The notes: generated by a model from the sequence alone, not told the origin. A DNA stretch of 64,000 nucleotides from Agromyces sp. Marseille-P2726 (GCF_902809835.1 NZ_CADDWM010000014.1:558001-622000), one strand, 5' to 3'. Shown: positions 1 to 9,695, numbered from the stretch's first letter. Numbers and translations: made by a program.

Positions 1-561
1 TCGCTGTCGGATGCCGCCGAAGCGATCCGAGCCGGGCGCGTCGCCGTGGCGGGCTCGATGGCCGTCGAGGCGCTTCGCGTCGCGGCCTGGCGCCCTCGGT
101 TCGCAACGGAGGTCGACGAGCGCACGATCCCGCACGAGCTCGATTGGCTGCGCAGCGCGGTCGATCTCGGCAAGGGCTGTTACAAGGGGCAGGAGACGGT
201 CGCGAAGGTGCTGAACCTCGGACGTCCGCCACGGCGGCTCGTGCTGCTGCACCTCGACGGCAGCGACACCGTGCTGCCCGCGCCCGGTGACGAGGTGAGC
301 GGCGAGAAGGCGCGACCCGAGCCGGCTCCCGGTGAGCAGCCCGAGCGCAAGGTGGTCGGCCACATCACGACATCCGCGATGCATCACGAACTCGGTCCCG
401 TCGCGCTCGCCCTGCTCAAGCGCGCGGTCCCCGCCGAACTGCCGCTTGTCGTCCACAGTCACGGGATCGACATCGCGGCGGCGCAGGTCGAGATCGTGCC
501 GGCCGATGCCGGGGCGGCCGTCGACGTGCCCCGGTTGCCGCGGCTCGGCATCCGCAAGTGA
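1..561 (+). CDS. ygfZ: YgfZ/GcvT-like folate-binding protein, C-terminal part
   Basis: The reading frame is open from the first base of the window, so the N-terminus is missing. The motif KGCYKGQETV (around 166-195) is the YgfZ signature of the tetrahydrofolate-binding, GcvT-related proteins that support Fe-S cluster repair and tRNA modification. The C-terminal half has the small barrel expected after that motif, with a GHITTSAMHH segment. About 187 residues are present out of the roughly 330-370 usual for the family. The gene ends 30 bases before gpmA on the same strand, but gpmA has its own -10 element. The family is clear from the motif; the precise role is inferred. Confidence 0.85.
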   Translation, partial: SLSDAAEAIRAGRVAVAGSMAVEALRVAAWRPRFATEVDERTIPHELDWLRSAVDLGKGCYKGQETVAKVLNLGRPPRRLVLLHLDGSDTVLPAPGDEVSGEKARPEPAPGEQPERKVVGHITTSAMHHELGPVALALLKRAVPAELPLVVHSHGIDIAAAQVEIVPADAGAAVDVPRLPRLGIRK

Positions 562-591
562 GCGATCGGCGACCCCGTTAGGCTGGTCGAC

Positions 592-1338
592 ATGCCACAC
601 ACCCTCGTGCTGCTGCGCCACGGCCAGAGCGAATGGAACCAGAAGAACCTGTTCACCGGGTGGGTCGACGTACCGCTCAGCGACCTCGGCCGTTCCGAGG
701 CGAAGCGCGGTGGTGAGCTGCTCGTCGAGCACGACCTGCTCCCCGACGTGGTGCACACGTCGGTGCTCACGCGGGCGATCCAGACCGCCGACATCGCGCT
801 CGAGGCGGCCGACCGTCTCTGGATTCCCGTGCGTCGCTCGTGGCGGCTCAACGAACGTCACTACGGCGCACTGCAGGGGCTCGACAAGGCCGACACCCTC
901 GAGAAGTACGGTCCCGAGCAGTTCCAGTTGTGGCGCCGTTCGTTCGACGTGCCTCCGCCGCCCCTCGACGACGACGCCGAGTTCTCGCAGGTGGGCGACC
1001 CCAGGTACGCAGACCTGAGCGACGACGAGATGCCGCGCACGGAGTGCCTGAAAGACGTGATCGCGCGCATGCTGCCGTACTGGGAATCCGAGATCATCCC
1101 CGACCTGCGGGCCGGGAAGACCGTGCTCGTGGCGGCGCACGGCAACTCGCTGCGCGCGCTCGTGAAGCACCTCGACCAGATCTCCGACGACGACATCGCC
1201 GAGCTCAACATCCCGACGGGCATCCCGCTCGTGTACCGGCTCGGCGACGACTTCATGCCGCTCGGCCCGGGGCAGTACCTCGACCCCGAGGCAGCTGCCG
1301 CCGGCGCCGCGGCCGTCGCGGCCCAGGGTCGCCAGTAG
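592..1338 (+). CDS. gpmA: 2,3-bisphosphoglycerate-dependent phosphoglycerate mutase
   Basis: This enzyme interconverts 3- and 2-phosphoglycerate in glycolysis, in the cytoplasm. The 248-residue protein has the full family length. It starts with the catalytic-histidine motif [10 protein letters not shown], followed by [12 protein letters not shown], the [12 protein letters not shown] segment ([13 protein letters not shown]) and the second histidine in [11 protein letters not shown] -10 hexamer TAGGCT (579-584) ends 7 bases before the ATG and no Shine-Dalgarno sequence is present, so the mRNA is probably leaderless. The gene lies beside phoU/senX3/regX3, as gpm1 does in mycobacteria. It converges with phoU, with only 14 bases between the two stop codons. 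Confidence 0.97.
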   Translation: MPHTLVLLRHGQSEWNQKNLFTGWVDVPLSDLGRSEAKRGGELLVEHDLLPDVVHTSVLTRAIQTADIALEAADRLWIPVRRSWRLNERHYGALQGLDKADTLEKYGPEQFQLWRRSFDVPPPPLDDDAEFSQVGDPRYADLSDDEMPRTECLKDVIARMLPYWESEIIPDLRAGKTVLVAAHGNSLRALVKHLDQISDDDIAELNIPTGIPLVYRLGDDFMPLGPGQYLDPEAAAAGAAAVAAQGRQ

Positions 1339-1352
1339 GCTCGGAGCCCGGT

Positions 1353-2000
1353 CTACTCCTGGTCCCAGTCGCCGGTGACCAGGTACTGCACCTTCTTCGC
1401 GATCGACACGGCGTGGTCGGCGAAGCGTTCGTGGTACCGGCTCGCGAGTGTCGAGTCGACGGTGTCGACCGGCCCGCCCTTCCAGGTCTCGCCCAGCACC
1501 TTCTCGAAGACCTGCAGGTGCAGCGCGTCGACCCGGTCGTCGTCGTTGCGGATCTCCTCGGCCAGCTCCACGTCTTCGGTACGGAGCAGCGTGGCGAGCT
1601 TGCGTGCGATGTCGATATCGAGTTCGCCCATCTCATCGAAGATCGGGCGAAGGGACTTCGGCGCCACCTTGTCGGGGAACCGGTACCGCGCGAGCTGGGA
1701 GATGTGCGTCGCCAGGTCGCCCATGCGCTCGAGCGACGCGCTCACGCGGAGCGCGCTGACGACGATGCGCAGGTCGCGAGCGACCGGCTGCTGTCGCGCG
1801 AGGATCGTGATGGCGAGCTCATCGAGTTCGACCGTCAGCTGGTCGATCCTCCGGTCGGCCGCGATCACCTCCTCGGCGAGCGCAACGTCGGACGTGTTGA
1901 AGGAGCGCACCGCCTTCTCGATGGATTCCACCACGAGGTCGGCCGCCTCGACGAGGCGGTCCTGCACCTCACGAAGTTCCTGCTGGAACACCTCACGCAT
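1353..2000 (-). CDS. phoU: phosphate signalling complex protein PhoU
   Basis: PhoU links the Pst phosphate importer to the PhoR/SenX3-type sensor kinase and represses the Pho response when phosphate is plentiful. The 215-residue protein begins MREVFQQELREVQDRL and carries two three-helix PhoU repeats with the acidic metal-binding stretches typical of the family (for example SLERMGDLATHI and its C-terminal counterpart). The length matches mycobacterial PhoY proteins. It is divergent from senX3, and the 182-base gap holds a direct-repeat PHO-box candidate. No pst genes lie in the window. Confidence 0.95.
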   Translation of the reverse strand: MREVFQQELREVQDRLVEAADLVVESIEKAVRSFNTSDVALAEEVIAADRRIDQLTVELDELAITILARQQPVARDLRIVVSALRVSASLERMGDLATHISQLARYRFPDKVAPKSLRPIFDEMGELDIDIARKLATLLRTEDVELAEEIRNDDDRVDALHLQVFEKVLGETWKGGPVDTVDSTLASRYHERFADHAVSIAKKVQYLVTGDWDQE

Positions 2001-2081
2001 GAACGAGATCCTTGTCTGCTGGTTGCCCCGCGATCACGGGAAGGTCGGACCGCTGGGCCCCGCGTCATCCTCACTGCCGGA

Positions 2082-2120
2082 GGTGAACGGGAAGTGCCCG
2101 AAGACTGAACACTCGTTAAC
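2082..2120 (-). promoter_or_regulatory. candidate PHO box (direct repeats) between phoU and senX3
   Basis: Read on the minus strand, four 7-mers resembling GTTCACC follow one another: GTTAACG (2120-2114), GTTCAGT (2110-2104), GGGCACT (2099-2093) and GTTCACC (2088-2082). Their spacing of 10, 11 and 11 bases is the helical repeat expected of PhoP/RegX3-type OmpR regulators, and GTTCACC is the actinobacterial Pho-box core. The array sits 82 bases upstream of phoU and 63 bases upstream of senX3, so one site could control both. Binding is inferred. Confidence 0.55.
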
Positions 2121-2182
2121 CTACCGCCGCAAGGGCGGTCACCCCGGGGAATCCTGGTTCCGGGACTGGTTAGGGTGAATCC

Positions 2183-3454
2183 ATGGACTCCACGTGGCTG
2201 GTGCTCACGGCACTGGCCCTGGGCATCTTCCTCGGTGCCGCATTCATGGTGGTCTTGTACGTGGCGGAACGCCGCGGATCGAGCGCCGCGCGTGTCGTCG
2301 CGCCGACCATTCCCGATGGGATCGACCAGGTGCTCGAGGCGCTCGAGTCGGCCGGGGTCGTGCTCGATCCGTCGAACAACGTGCTGAAGGCCTCGCCCGG
2401 AGCACTCGCCTTGGGCCTCGTGCGGCAGGGGAGCCTGGCGCATCCCGAGCTCGCGGAGCTCGTGGCATCCGTCCGCCGCACGGGGGAGACCGTCGCGGAC
2501 GAGCTCGAGGTCAGCCGCGGCCCGTACGGGGAGCAGACGCTCCTGCTCCGCGTCAGAGTCGCGCGACTGGGCACCCGGTTCGTCCTGCTGCTAGCCGAGG
2601 ACCGCACCGAGGCGAAGCGACTCGACGAGGTGCGGCGCGACTTCGTCGCCAACATCAGCCACGAGTTGAAGACGCCGATCGCCTCGGTCAGCCTCCTCTC
2701 CGAAGCGCTCGACCAGGCCGCCGACGAGCCCGAGCAGGTGCGGCGCTTCGCCGGCCGTCTCGGCGTCGAGGCGGCGAGGCTGGCGCACATCACCAGCGAC
2801 GTGATCGAGCTCTCACGGTTGCAGGCGCGTGATGCGCTGCGGCCCGACGTGCTCGTGAACGTCGATGACGTGATCGCTGCGGCGGTCGACCAGAACCGGG
2901 TCGTCGCGTCGGCGAAGCAGGTCGAGATCCGGGTCCGCGCGGCGACGGGCGCCGAAGTGTACGGCGAACGGTCCCTGCTCATCGTGGCGGTGCACAACCT
3001 CATCGCGAACGCGATCGCCTTCTCCAACCAGGGCGCGCGCGTCGGCGTCGGCGCGAAGGTCGACCGGCACACCGTCGAGATCGCCGTCACCGATCAGGGC
3101 GTCGGCATCGAGGCCGACGAGCTGGAGCGCATCTTCGAGCGGTTCTACCGGATCGACCAGGCGCGTTCGCGCAACACGGGAGGCTCGGGCCTCGGCCTCA
3201 GCATCGTGAAGCACACCGTGCAGAATCACGGTGGCGACGTGCGGGTCTGGTCTCGACCCGGCCGCGGTTCGACGTTCACGATCCGGCTGCCGATCGCCGA
3301 GGCGGCCCCGACGACGGATGCCACCGACGCCGTCGTCGACACGGCAGGGGATGCCGCGCCGGCCGCCTCGAAGCGCCGGTCGCGCCGCGGACGGGAACGC
3401 CGCGAGGCGACGACCCCCGCCGTCGGCATCACGGACCGAGGAGAACCGACGTGA
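2183..3454 (+). CDS. senX3: phosphate-responsive sensor histidine kinase SenX3/PhoR-like
   Basis: Membrane sensor kinase, 423 residues. There is one N-terminal membrane segment (about residues 5-26), then a PAS-like region (about 45-135). The DHp domain carries the phospho-acceptor His near residue 160 in NISHELKTPIASV. The ATPase domain has the N box (HNLIANAIAFSNQGA), G1 box (DQGVGIE) and G2 box (GGSGLGLSIVKH). The tail after about residue 375 is basic and probably disordered. The stop overlaps the regX3 start by 4 bases (GTGA), so the two are translationally coupled. A TAGGGT -10 element (2171-2176) ends 6 bases before the ATG, indicating a leaderless transcript. Confidence 0.95.
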   Translation: MDSTWLVLTALALGIFLGAAFMVVLYVAERRGSSAARVVAPTIPDGIDQVLEALESAGVVLDPSNNVLKASPGALALGLVRQGSLAHPELAELVASVRRTGETVADELEVSRGPYGEQTLLLRVRVARLGTRFVLLLAEDRTEAKRLDEVRRDFVANISHELKTPIASVSLLSEALDQAADEPEQVRRFAGRLGVEAARLAHITSDVIELSRLQARDALRPDVLVNVDDVIAAAVDQNRVVASAKQVEIRVRAATGAEVYGERSLLIVAVHNLIANAIAFSNQGARVGVGAKVDRHTVEIAVTDQGVGIEADELERIFERFYRIDQARSRNTGGSGLGLSIVKHTVQNHGGDVRVWSRPGRGSTFTIRLPIAEAAPTTDATDAVVDTAGDAAPAASKRRSRRGRERREATTPAVGITDRGEPT

Positions 3455-4131
3455 CCAGAATCCTGCTCGTCGAGGACGAGATCGCCCTGAGCGACCCGCT
3501 CAGCTTCCTGCTCCAGCGCGAGGGCTACGACGTGGAGGTGGCGGCCGACGGCCCGACGGCGGTCGCGGCGTTCGACCGGAGTGGCGCCGACCTCGTGCTG
3601 CTCGATCTCATGCTTCCGGGGCTGCCCGGCACCGAGGTGTGCCGCGAGATCCGCGCCAGGTCGACGGTGCCCATCATCATGCTGACGGCGAAGGACTCCG
3701 AGGTCGACATCGTGGTCGGCCTCGAACTCGGCGCCGACGACTACGTGACGAAGCCGTATTCCACGCGCGAGCTCCTGGCCCGGATCCGGGCGGTGCTCCG
3801 TCGCCGCATCGAGGTCGAGGACCTCGACGAGTCGATCCTCGAAGGTGGCCGGGTCCGCATGGACCTCGACCGCCATACCGTCGAGGTCGACGGAGAGGAA
3901 GTGGCCATGCCGCTGAAGGAATTCGAGTTGCTCGAGCTGCTCATGCGCAACTCGGGGCGGGTGCTCACGCGCGGTCAGCTCATCGATCGCGTCTGGGGTT
4001 CGGATTACGTCGGCGATACCAAGACGCTCGATGTGCACGTCAAGCGCATCAGATCGAAGATCGAACTGGAGCCATCGGAGCCGGTGCAGCTCGTGACCGT
4101 GCGGGGTCTCGGGTATCGCTTCGAGGCCTGA
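3451..4131 (+). CDS. regX3: response regulator RegX3/PhoP-like (OmpR family)
   Basis: DNA-binding partner of the upstream kinase; 226 residues. The receiver domain starts TRILLVEDEIALSD, with the phospho-accepting Asp in LVLLDLMLPG (about residue 51), the conserved Thr in IIMLTAKD and the Lys in YVTKPYS. The C-terminal winged helix (about residues 130-226) ends RGLGYRFEA. The GTG start overlaps the kinase stop. The likely targets include the PHO-box array between phoU and senX3. The order phoU - senX3 - regX3 supports a phosphate-starvation role. Confidence 0.95.
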   Translation: MTRILLVEDEIALSDPLSFLLQREGYDVEVAADGPTAVAAFDRSGADLVLLDLMLPGLPGTEVCREIRARSTVPIIMLTAKDSEVDIVVGLELGADDYVTKPYSTRELLARIRAVLRRRIEVEDLDESILEGGRVRMDLDRHTVEVDGEEVAMPLKEFELLELLMRNSGRVLTRGQLIDRVWGSDYVGDTKTLDVHVKRIRSKIELEPSEPVQLVTVRGLGYRFEA

Positions 4132-4172
4132 GTCTGCGTCGCCCGAGAAGCGGCGGCGGAGGCCGGTGGCCG

Positions 4173-4649
4173 CTACGGTGCGAGGTCGGAGTACTCGGGC
4201 AGCCGGCTGTCGAGCACGGGAACCTGGACCTCGACGCCCTCGACGTCGCCGTACTGGAAGTAGACGGGAAGCAGGCTGCCCGGGGCGGCATCGATTCCCT
4301 CGAGCAGCACGGGCTCGAGCACGTCGATGCCCTCGACGTCATCGACACCGAACGCCACCGTCGTGCCCGCCTCGATGTCGACGGTCTGCGCCTCGCGGCC
4401 TCCGTACTCGACGGAGAGCTCGATGTCGTCGTCGCCGCTGTTCACGGCGGTCATGATGAGGTTGCCGTCGTCGCCGTCGTCGCTGATCACGAGCACGTTG
4501 CGGAGGTCGAGGTCGCCGAGGTTCGCCGAGACGCCGTCGCTGGGGTCGTACCGCTCGGTCGTGGCCTGGTAGGTGAGCATCGAGCAACCGCTCGCACCGA
4601 GTGCGAGACCCATGGCCAGAGCAGCGGATGCCGCGATACGCGCCTTCAC
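4173..4649 (-). CDS. putative lipoprotein of unknown function
   Basis: Unrecognised 158-residue protein. The GTG start at 4649 follows GGAGG by 4 bases. It is preferred over longer frames because it gives a clean lipoprotein signal peptide: KARIAAS, a hydrophobic stretch, and the lipobox GASGC with the modified Cys near residue 21. The mature part is acidic (pI low by inspection), beta-rich in appearance and free of membrane segments, with several Asp/Glu-rich repeats (SDDGDDGN, NSGDDDIEL). Such features suit an extracytoplasmic binding or chaperone-like protein, but no function can be assigned. It is divergent from carD and converges with regX3. Confidence 0.8.
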   Translation of the reverse strand: MKARIAASAALAMGLALGASGCSMLTYQATTERYDPSDGVSANLGDLDLRNVLVISDDGDDGNLIMTAVNSGDDDIELSVEYGGREAQTVDIEAGTTVAFGVDDVEGIDVLEPVLLEGIDAAPGSLLPVYFQYGDVEGVEVQVPVLDSRLPEYSDLAP

Positions 4650-4756
4650 AGAACCTCCAAATGCGAGCCGACGAGCGCGAACGAGCGGCTCGCGCGAAGG
4701 GAATCGATCCGAGTGTAGCCTACGGCAGCCCCCTCCCCGTGGAGGGGTGGCGAACC

Positions 4757-4783
4757 TTAGCACGATCCCGAATGTGATATCCT
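4757..4783 (+). promoter_or_regulatory. candidate carD promoter
   Basis: TTAGCA (4757-4762) and TATCCT (4778-4783) form a weak -35/-10 pair with a 15-base spacer. The -10 is preceded by TGTGA, which could act as an extended -10. The expected start of transcription lies about 20 bases upstream of the carD ATG. The spacer is short for a sigma-70 promoter, so the call is tentative. Confidence 0.3.
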
Positions 4784-4809
4784 GAGAGTTGCCGAAAGGA
4801 CTTTCATTC

Positions 4810-5292
4810 ATGCTTTTTGAGGTTGGCGAAACCGTCGTTTACCCCCACCACGGAGCCGCAACGATCACCGAAGTGAAGAAACGAATCATCAAGGGTGAAG
4901 AGAAGCTCTACCTCAAGCTGAACGTCACGCAGGGCGACCTGGTCATCGAGGTGCCCGCAGAGAACGTCGACCTCGTCGGCGTCCGCGACGTGATCGGCAA
5001 AGAGGGCCTCGACAAGGTCTTCGAGGTGCTGCGCGCCCCGTTCACCGAGGAGCCCACGAACTGGTCGAGGCGCTACAAGGCGAACCTCGAGAAGCTCGCC
5101 TCCGGTGACGTGATCAAGGTGTCCGAGGTCGTGCGCGACCTCTGGCGACGCGACCAAGACCGCGGCCTCTCTGCCGGTGAGAAGCGCATGCTCGCGAAGG
5201 CACGGCAGATCCTCATCTCCGAACTCGCGCTCGCCGAGAAGACCGACGAAGAGCAGGCGTCGACCGTGCTCGACGAGGTGCTCGCCTCGTAA
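4810..5292 (+). CDS. carD: CarD family RNA polymerase-binding regulator
   Basis: CarD binds the RNA polymerase beta subunit through its Tudor-like N-terminal domain and stabilises the open promoter complex, acting on rRNA and many housekeeping promoters. The 160-residue protein begins [16 protein letters not shown], the family N-terminus, and its C-terminal helical domain includes the promoter-contacting Trp ([19 protein letters not shown]). The length matches M. tuberculosis CarD (162). The ATG at 4810 follows GAAAGGA with good spacing. An in-frame upstream TTG at 4789 would add seven unconserved residues. The gene lies just upstream of ispDF and cysS, as in mycobacteria. Confidence 0.96.
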   Translation: MLFEVGETVVYPHHGAATITEVKKRIIKGEEKLYLKLNVTQGDLVIEVPAENVDLVGVRDVIGKEGLDKVFEVLRAPFTEEPTNWSRRYKANLEKLASGDVIKVSEVVRDLWRRDQDRGLSAGEKRMLAKARQILISELALAEKTDEEQASTVLDEVLAS

Positions 5293-5327
5293 CCGCCGCG
5301 GCGATCGACCCGCAGTACGCTCGACGC

Positions 5328-6518
5328 ATGAGCGTGTCAACGGTCGCCGTCATCGTCGTCGCAGCGGGCGAGGGTACGCGACTCGGCCACTCGGAGCCCA
5401 AGGCATTCGTCCCGCTCGGCGATGACACCATCCTCGGCGTCGCGCTCGATGCCGTGCTCGGCATGCGCGAGACGCCGCTCGTCGTGCTCGTCGTCCCCGC
5501 CGAGCGGGTCGATGAGACGCGGGCTCGATACGGGCCCGTCGTCGCCGCGGCATCCGCATCGCTCGACGTCGTCGCCGGTGGTGCGCACCGCCAGGGGTCC
5601 GTGGCGGCGGGCCTGAAGGTGCTGCCGCGGCAGATCGACACGGTGCTCGTGCACGATGCCGCCCGCCCGCTCACCCCGGCCATCGTGTTCGACGAGGTCG
5701 TCGCGGCCGTTCATGCCCGCCGGCACGGCGTCGTCCCGGCGCTCGACGTCGTCGACACCATCAAGCGCGTGGGTCCGAACGGTCGGGTGCTCGAGACCGT
5801 CGACCGGTCCGAGCTCGCCGCGGTGCAGACTCCGCAGGGGTTCCCCAGGCACGCACTCGACGCCGCGTACGCCGCCGCGACGACCGAGTTCACGGATGAT
5901 GCGGCGCTCGTGGCATCCGCGGGTCTGCTGGTCGACGTGGTGCCCGGCGACGCACGCGCGTTCAAGATCACGCTCCCAGCCGACCTGCGGCGGGCGGAGT
6001 CGATCGTGTCCCGGCGGCCCGAGGGTGCCGATCGCGGCAGGCCGGTGCCGCGGATCGGCACCGGCATCGACGTGCACGCGTTCGCCGACGACCCGGCCAC
6101 GCCACTCTGGCTCGCCGGCCTGCACTGGCCGGATGAGCGCGGCCTCTCGGGCCACAGCGACGGCGATGCCGCGAGCCACGCGATCTGCGACGCGCTGCTG
6201 GCTGCTGCCGGCCTCGGCGATCTGGGGGCGGTCTTCGGCACCGGGGACCCGCGGTTCGAGGGCGCGCACGGCGAGGTCTTCCTCGCCGAGACGTTGCGGC
6301 TCGTGCGCGAAGCCGGGTTCGCGGTCGGCAACGTGACGGTGCAGCTCATCGGCAACCGGCCGAGGCTGGGGCCGCGGCGTGCCGAGTCGCAGGCGTTCCT
6401 GTCGCGCATCCTCGGCGCCCCCGTCAGCGTCGCGGCGACCACGTCCGACACGCTGGGGTTCACGGGTCGCGGCGAGGGCGTCACGGCGATCGCCACCGCG
6501 CTGGTCATGCCCCGTTAG
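5328..6518 (+). CDS. ispDF: bifunctional IspD/IspF isoprenoid enzyme
   Basis: Fused enzyme of the methylerythritol phosphate pathway, 396 residues. The N-terminal part (about 1-235) is the CDP-ME synthetase, with [11 protein letters not shown] and PKAFVPLG nucleotide-binding motifs and the VHDAARPL segment. The C-terminal part (about 240-396) is the 2C-methyl-D-erythritol 2,4-cyclodiphosphate synthase, with the zinc ligands in GTGIDVHAF and [11 protein letters not shown] and the tail [13 protein letters not shown]. In many actinobacteria these are separate adjacent genes; here they are one polypeptide. A TACGCT -10 (5316-5321) ends 6 bases before the ATG, consistent with a leaderless mRNA. 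Confidence 0.97.
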   Translation: MSVSTVAVIVVAAGEGTRLGHSEPKAFVPLGDDTILGVALDAVLGMRETPLVVLVVPAERVDETRARYGPVVAAASASLDVVAGGAHRQGSVAAGLKVLPRQIDTVLVHDAARPLTPAIVFDEVVAAVHARRHGVVPALDVVDTIKRVGPNGRVLETVDRSELAAVQTPQGFPRHALDAAYAAATTEFTDDAALVASAGLLVDVVPGDARAFKITLPADLRRAESIVSRRPEGADRGRPVPRIGTGIDVHAFADDPATPLWLAGLHWPDERGLSGHSDGDAASHAICDALLAAAGLGDLGAVFGTGDPRFEGAHGEVFLAETLRLVREAGFAVGNVTVQLIGNRPRLGPRRAESQAFLSRILGAPVSVAATTSDTLGFTGRGEGVTAIATALVMPR

Positions 6519-6558
6519 CTCGCGCGTCACGGTGGGGCCCCGCCGGTAGGCTTGGCGG

Positions 6559-7986
6559 GTGACCGTGCGACTCTACGACTCGAAGGCCCAGGCCCTGCGA
6601 GACTTCGTGCCCCTCCGTGAGGGGCACCTCGGCATGTACGTCTGCGGCCCGACCGTCCAGTCGAGCCCGCACATCGGACATCTCCGCAGTGCGCTCGCCT
6701 ACGACATCCTCCGGCGCTGGTTCTCATACCGCGGCTACGACGTCACGTTCGTGCGCAACGTCACCGACATCGACGACAAGATCCTCGCGGCATCCGCCGA
6801 GGAGGGCGGCGAGGCGACCGAACCGTGGTGGGCGCTCGCCTACCGCGTGGAACTCGAGTTCACCGCCGCCTACGCCTCGCTCGGCATCCTCCCGCCGACG
6901 TACGAGCCGCGCGCCACGGCGAGCGTGCAGCAGATGCAGGCGATCATCGACCGGCTCATCGAGCGGGGCCACGCGTACCCGGCGCCCGATGGCTCGGGCG
7001 ATGTGTACTTCGACACCGCGAGCTGGCCGGCATACGGCGAGCTCACCCGCCAATCCCGCGACAACATGGAGGCCGCCGCCGACGCCGACCCTCGGGGAAA
7101 GCGGGATCCGCGCGACTTCGCGCTATGGAAGGGCCGCAAGCCCGAGGAGCCCGCTTCGGCGTCGTGGCCGTCACCGTGGGGCGACGGCAGGCCGGGGTGG
7201 CACATCGAGTGCTCGGCCATGGCGATCCGGTACCTGGGCGCCGAGTTCGACATCCACGGCGGTGGGCTCGACCTGCGCTTCCCGCACCACGAGAACGAGC
7301 TCGCCCAGTCGACGGCTGCCGGTGACCCGTACGCGCGCTACTGGGTGCACAACGGGCTCGTGAACGTCGGCGGCCAGAAGATGTCGAAGTCGCTCGGCAA
7401 TTCCGTGTACGCGGGCGAACTCCTCGAACTCGCCTCGCCGCTCGCGGTGCGGTACCTGCTCGGCGCAGCGCACTACCGCTCGACGCTCGACTACTCGCCG
7501 ACCTCGCTCTCCGAGGCCGAGGCCGCCGTCGACCGCGTCCGTTCGTTCCTCGCACGGGTGGAACGCCGGTTGGCGGGCACGCGCTATGCCGGAGTGGGCA
7601 GTCCCGTCATCCCCGACGCGTTCGCCGACGCCATGGACGACGATCTCGGGGTTCCGCAGGCGCTGGCCGTGCTGCACGACACCGTGCGTGCGGGCAACCA
7701 GGCCCTCGACGACGAGGAGCTGCACGACGCGGCCGCACTGCACGGCCAGGTGGTCGCGATGGTCGAGGTGCTCGGCATCGACCCGCGCGACCCGCATTGG
7801 ACTCCCGATGCCGCACCGGCGGCATCCGCCCTCGAGATCCTGGTCACCCGGCTCATCGACGATCGTCAGGCCGCTCGCGCGGCGAAGGACTTCGCGGCCG
7901 CCGACCGCATTCGCGCAGAGCTCGCATCGGCGGGAATCACCATCGAAGACAGCCAGACCGGCACGCATTGGAGCTTCGGATCATGA
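6559..7986 (+). CDS. cysS: cysteinyl-tRNA synthetase
   Basis: Class I aminoacyl-tRNA synthetase charging tRNA-Cys; 475 residues. It has the zinc-binding [16 protein letters not shown] region with the HIGH signature, the second zinc segment [10 protein letters not shown] and HHENELAQS, and the [11 protein letters not shown]-binding loop. The C-terminal helical anticodon-binding domain follows. The GTG start lies 6 bases after a TAGGCT -10 (6547-6552), again leaderless. The stop overlaps the next start by 4 bases (ATGA), so cysS and rlmB are coupled. It could in principle be the mycothiol ligase MshC, but the full length and intact tRNA-binding C-terminus favour CysS. Confidence 0.96.
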   Translation: MTVRLYDSKAQALRDFVPLREGHLGMYVCGPTVQSSPHIGHLRSALAYDILRRWFSYRGYDVTFVRNVTDIDDKILAASAEEGGEATEPWWALAYRVELEFTAAYASLGILPPTYEPRATASVQQMQAIIDRLIERGHAYPAPDGSGDVYFDTASWPAYGELTRQSRDNMEAAADADPRGKRDPRDFALWKGRKPEEPASASWPSPWGDGRPGWHIECSAMAIRYLGAEFDIHGGGLDLRFPHHENELAQSTAAGDPYARYWVHNGLVNVGGQKMSKSLGNSVYAGELLELASPLAVRYLLGAAHYRSTLDYSPTSLSEAEAAVDRVRSFLARVERRLAGTRYAGVGSPVIPDAFADAMDDDLGVPQALAVLHDTVRAGNQALDDEELHDAAALHGQVVAMVEVLGIDPRDPHWTPDAAPAASALEILVTRLIDDRQAARAAKDFAAADRIRAELASAGITIEDSQTGTHWSFGS

Positions 7987-9035
7987 AGGGCAGCGGCAAG
8001 CAACGTCCCGGCGCGGTGCGCAAGGGCGGCAAGGGCGCGCAGGTCGGCACCGGCGGCCACGGGCGCAAGGCGCTCGAAGGAAAGGGCCCGACGCCCAAGG
8101 CCGAAGACCGGGCTTGGCATCCTGCGGGCAAGCGCAAGGCCGCCGACGAGCGGTACCGCGCGGCAGGGGGCAAGGGCAAGCCGGGCGGCAAGGTCGCCGG
8201 ACAGGGATCGCGTGCGGGGGCGCCCCGCGGCGCCTCGGGCGCATCCCGCAGGGCGAAGTCGGGCGACGAGTCCGAGATCGTGACCGGGCGCAACTCAGTG
8301 GTGGAGGCGCTTCGCGCCCGCATCCCCGCGACGACGCTCTACGTGGCGGCCCGCGTCGAGATGGACGACCGGGTGAAGGAGGCGACGAAGATCGCCACGA
8401 ACCGCGGCATTCCGATCCTCGAGGTGATGCGCCCCGAACTCGACCGCCTCGCCGGCGAGGGCGGCGTGCACCAGGGCCTGGCCCTCAAGGTGCCGCCGTA
8501 CGAATATGCGCACCCGATCGAGGTGCTCGACGACGTGCTCGCCCGCGACGAGACGCCGCTGTTCGTCGCCCTCGACGGAATCACGGACTCGCGGAACCTG
8601 GGTGCGATCCTCAGGTCGACTGGCGCCTTCGGCGGCCAGGCCGTGATCGTGCCGCAGCGCCGCTCGGTCGGCGTGAACTCGGCCGCGTGGAAGACGTCGG
8701 CGGGCGCCGCCGCGCGGGTCCCCGTGGCCATGGCATCGAACCTCACCCAGACCCTGAAGGCGCTGAAGGAGCGCGGCATCTTCGTGCTGGGCCTCGACGG
8801 CGGCGGCGACGTCTCGTTGCCGGGTCTGACATGGGCCGATCGTCCGATCGTCATCGTGGTCGGCAGCGAGGGCAAGGGGCTCTCGCGACTCGTGGCCGAG
8901 ACGTGCGACGCCATCGTGTCGATTCCCATCGAGTCCTCGACCGAGTCGCTGAACGCCGGGATCGCGGCATCCGTGGCCCTGTACGAGATCTCCAAGCTCC
9001 GTTCCGGCCAGGAGCGCGCTGCCCGGGCCGACTAG
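7983..9035 (+). CDS. rlmB: 23S rRNA 2'-O-ribose methyltransferase (SpoU/TrmH family)
   Basis: Predicted rRNA/tRNA guanosine-2'-O-methyltransferase, 350 residues. The first 90 residues are a Lys/Gly/Arg-rich disordered tail common in actinobacterial members. The SpoU substrate-binding domain follows ([14 protein letters not shown]), then the knotted SPOUT domain with motif 1 ([16 protein letters not shown]), motif 2 ([13 protein letters not shown]) and motif 3 ([22 protein letters not shown]). The ATG overlaps the cysS stop by 4 bases. The carD - ispD - ispF - cysS - SpoU methyltransferase order is one I recall from mycobacteria. Confidence 0.92.
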   Translation: MKGSGKQRPGAVRKGGKGAQVGTGGHGRKALEGKGPTPKAEDRAWHPAGKRKAADERYRAAGGKGKPGGKVAGQGSRAGAPRGASGASRRAKSGDESEIVTGRNSVVEALRARIPATTLYVAARVEMDDRVKEATKIATNRGIPILEVMRPELDRLAGEGGVHQGLALKVPPYEYAHPIEVLDDVLARDETPLFVALDGITDSRNLGAILRSTGAFGGQAVIVPQRRSVGVNSAAWKTSAGAAARVPVAMASNLTQTLKALKERGIFVLGLDGGGDVSLPGLTWADRPIVIVVGSEGKGLSRLVAETCDAIVSIPIESSTESLNAGIAASVALYEISKLRSGQERAARAD

Positions 9036-9117
9036 CCTCGGGCGACCCACTGCCGGGCCGGCCGTGCGCTGTCAAGGGCCTCGATCGCGCCCGGCGGGCC
9101 ACGTAACGTGGGCCCGC

Positions 9118-9678
9118 ATGAGCGATGGCATGGACCAGCTGAGGAACGACCCGTCGACGGCGGAGGGCGCGCCCGCTCACGTCGTCGATCCGCCACCCGA
9201 CTCCGAGGACGAGCGGGAACTCATCTCGAAGCTCGTGACGGGAGCGGACGCGGCCCTCTTGACGAGCCGCGGCGCCGACGGCACGCTGCACGCCCGCCCG
9301 CTCGCGGTGCTGCAGAAGGACTTCGACGGCGTGGTGCGCTTCCTGGTGCAGCACCCCAGCGAGAAGACGCTCGAGATCGAGGCCGACCCGATGGTGAACG
9401 TGTCGTTCGCGTCACGTCAGGGCTACCTGTCGATCGCCGGCCGTGCTTCCGTCGTCCGGGATGATGCGCTGATCGACGACCTCTGGGGTCCGACCGCCGA
9501 GGCGTGGTTCCCCCAGGGGCGAGAGGATCCGCGCATCGCGGTCCTCGAGGTCGCCGGTGACGGCGCCGAGTACTGGGCCAGGACGGAGCCCGGCGTGTTC
9601 GCACTCGTCAAGGCGGCTGCCGCGATCGTGACCCGCCGCCAGCCCGACATCGGCGAGAACCGCAGCGTCGCGCTCTGA
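9118..9678 (+). CDS. pyridoxamine 5'-phosphate oxidase-like general stress protein
   Basis: 186-residue member of the PNPOx-like split-barrel flavoproteins, general stress FMN-binding type. After a disordered N-terminus of about 40 residues comes the barrel: ADAALLTSRGADGTLHARPLAV, VRFLVQHPSEKTLEIEADPMVNVSFAS and SIAGRASVVRDD. These proteins bind FMN, and some bind F420; the substrate is unknown. The ATG at 9118 is preferred to the longer frame because TAACGT (9104-9109) ends 8 bases upstream, which suits a leaderless start. Convergent with the DUF4032 gene. Confidence 0.85.
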   Translation: MSDGMDQLRNDPSTAEGAPAHVVDPPPDSEDERELISKLVTGADAALLTSRGADGTLHARPLAVLQKDFDGVVRFLVQHPSEKTLEIEADPMVNVSFASRQGYLSIAGRASVVRDDALIDDLWGPTAEAWFPQGREDPRIAVLEVAGDGAEYWARTEPGVFALVKAAAAIVTRRQPDIGENRSVAL

Positions 9679-9695
9679 CCTGCACGGCACGCCCG

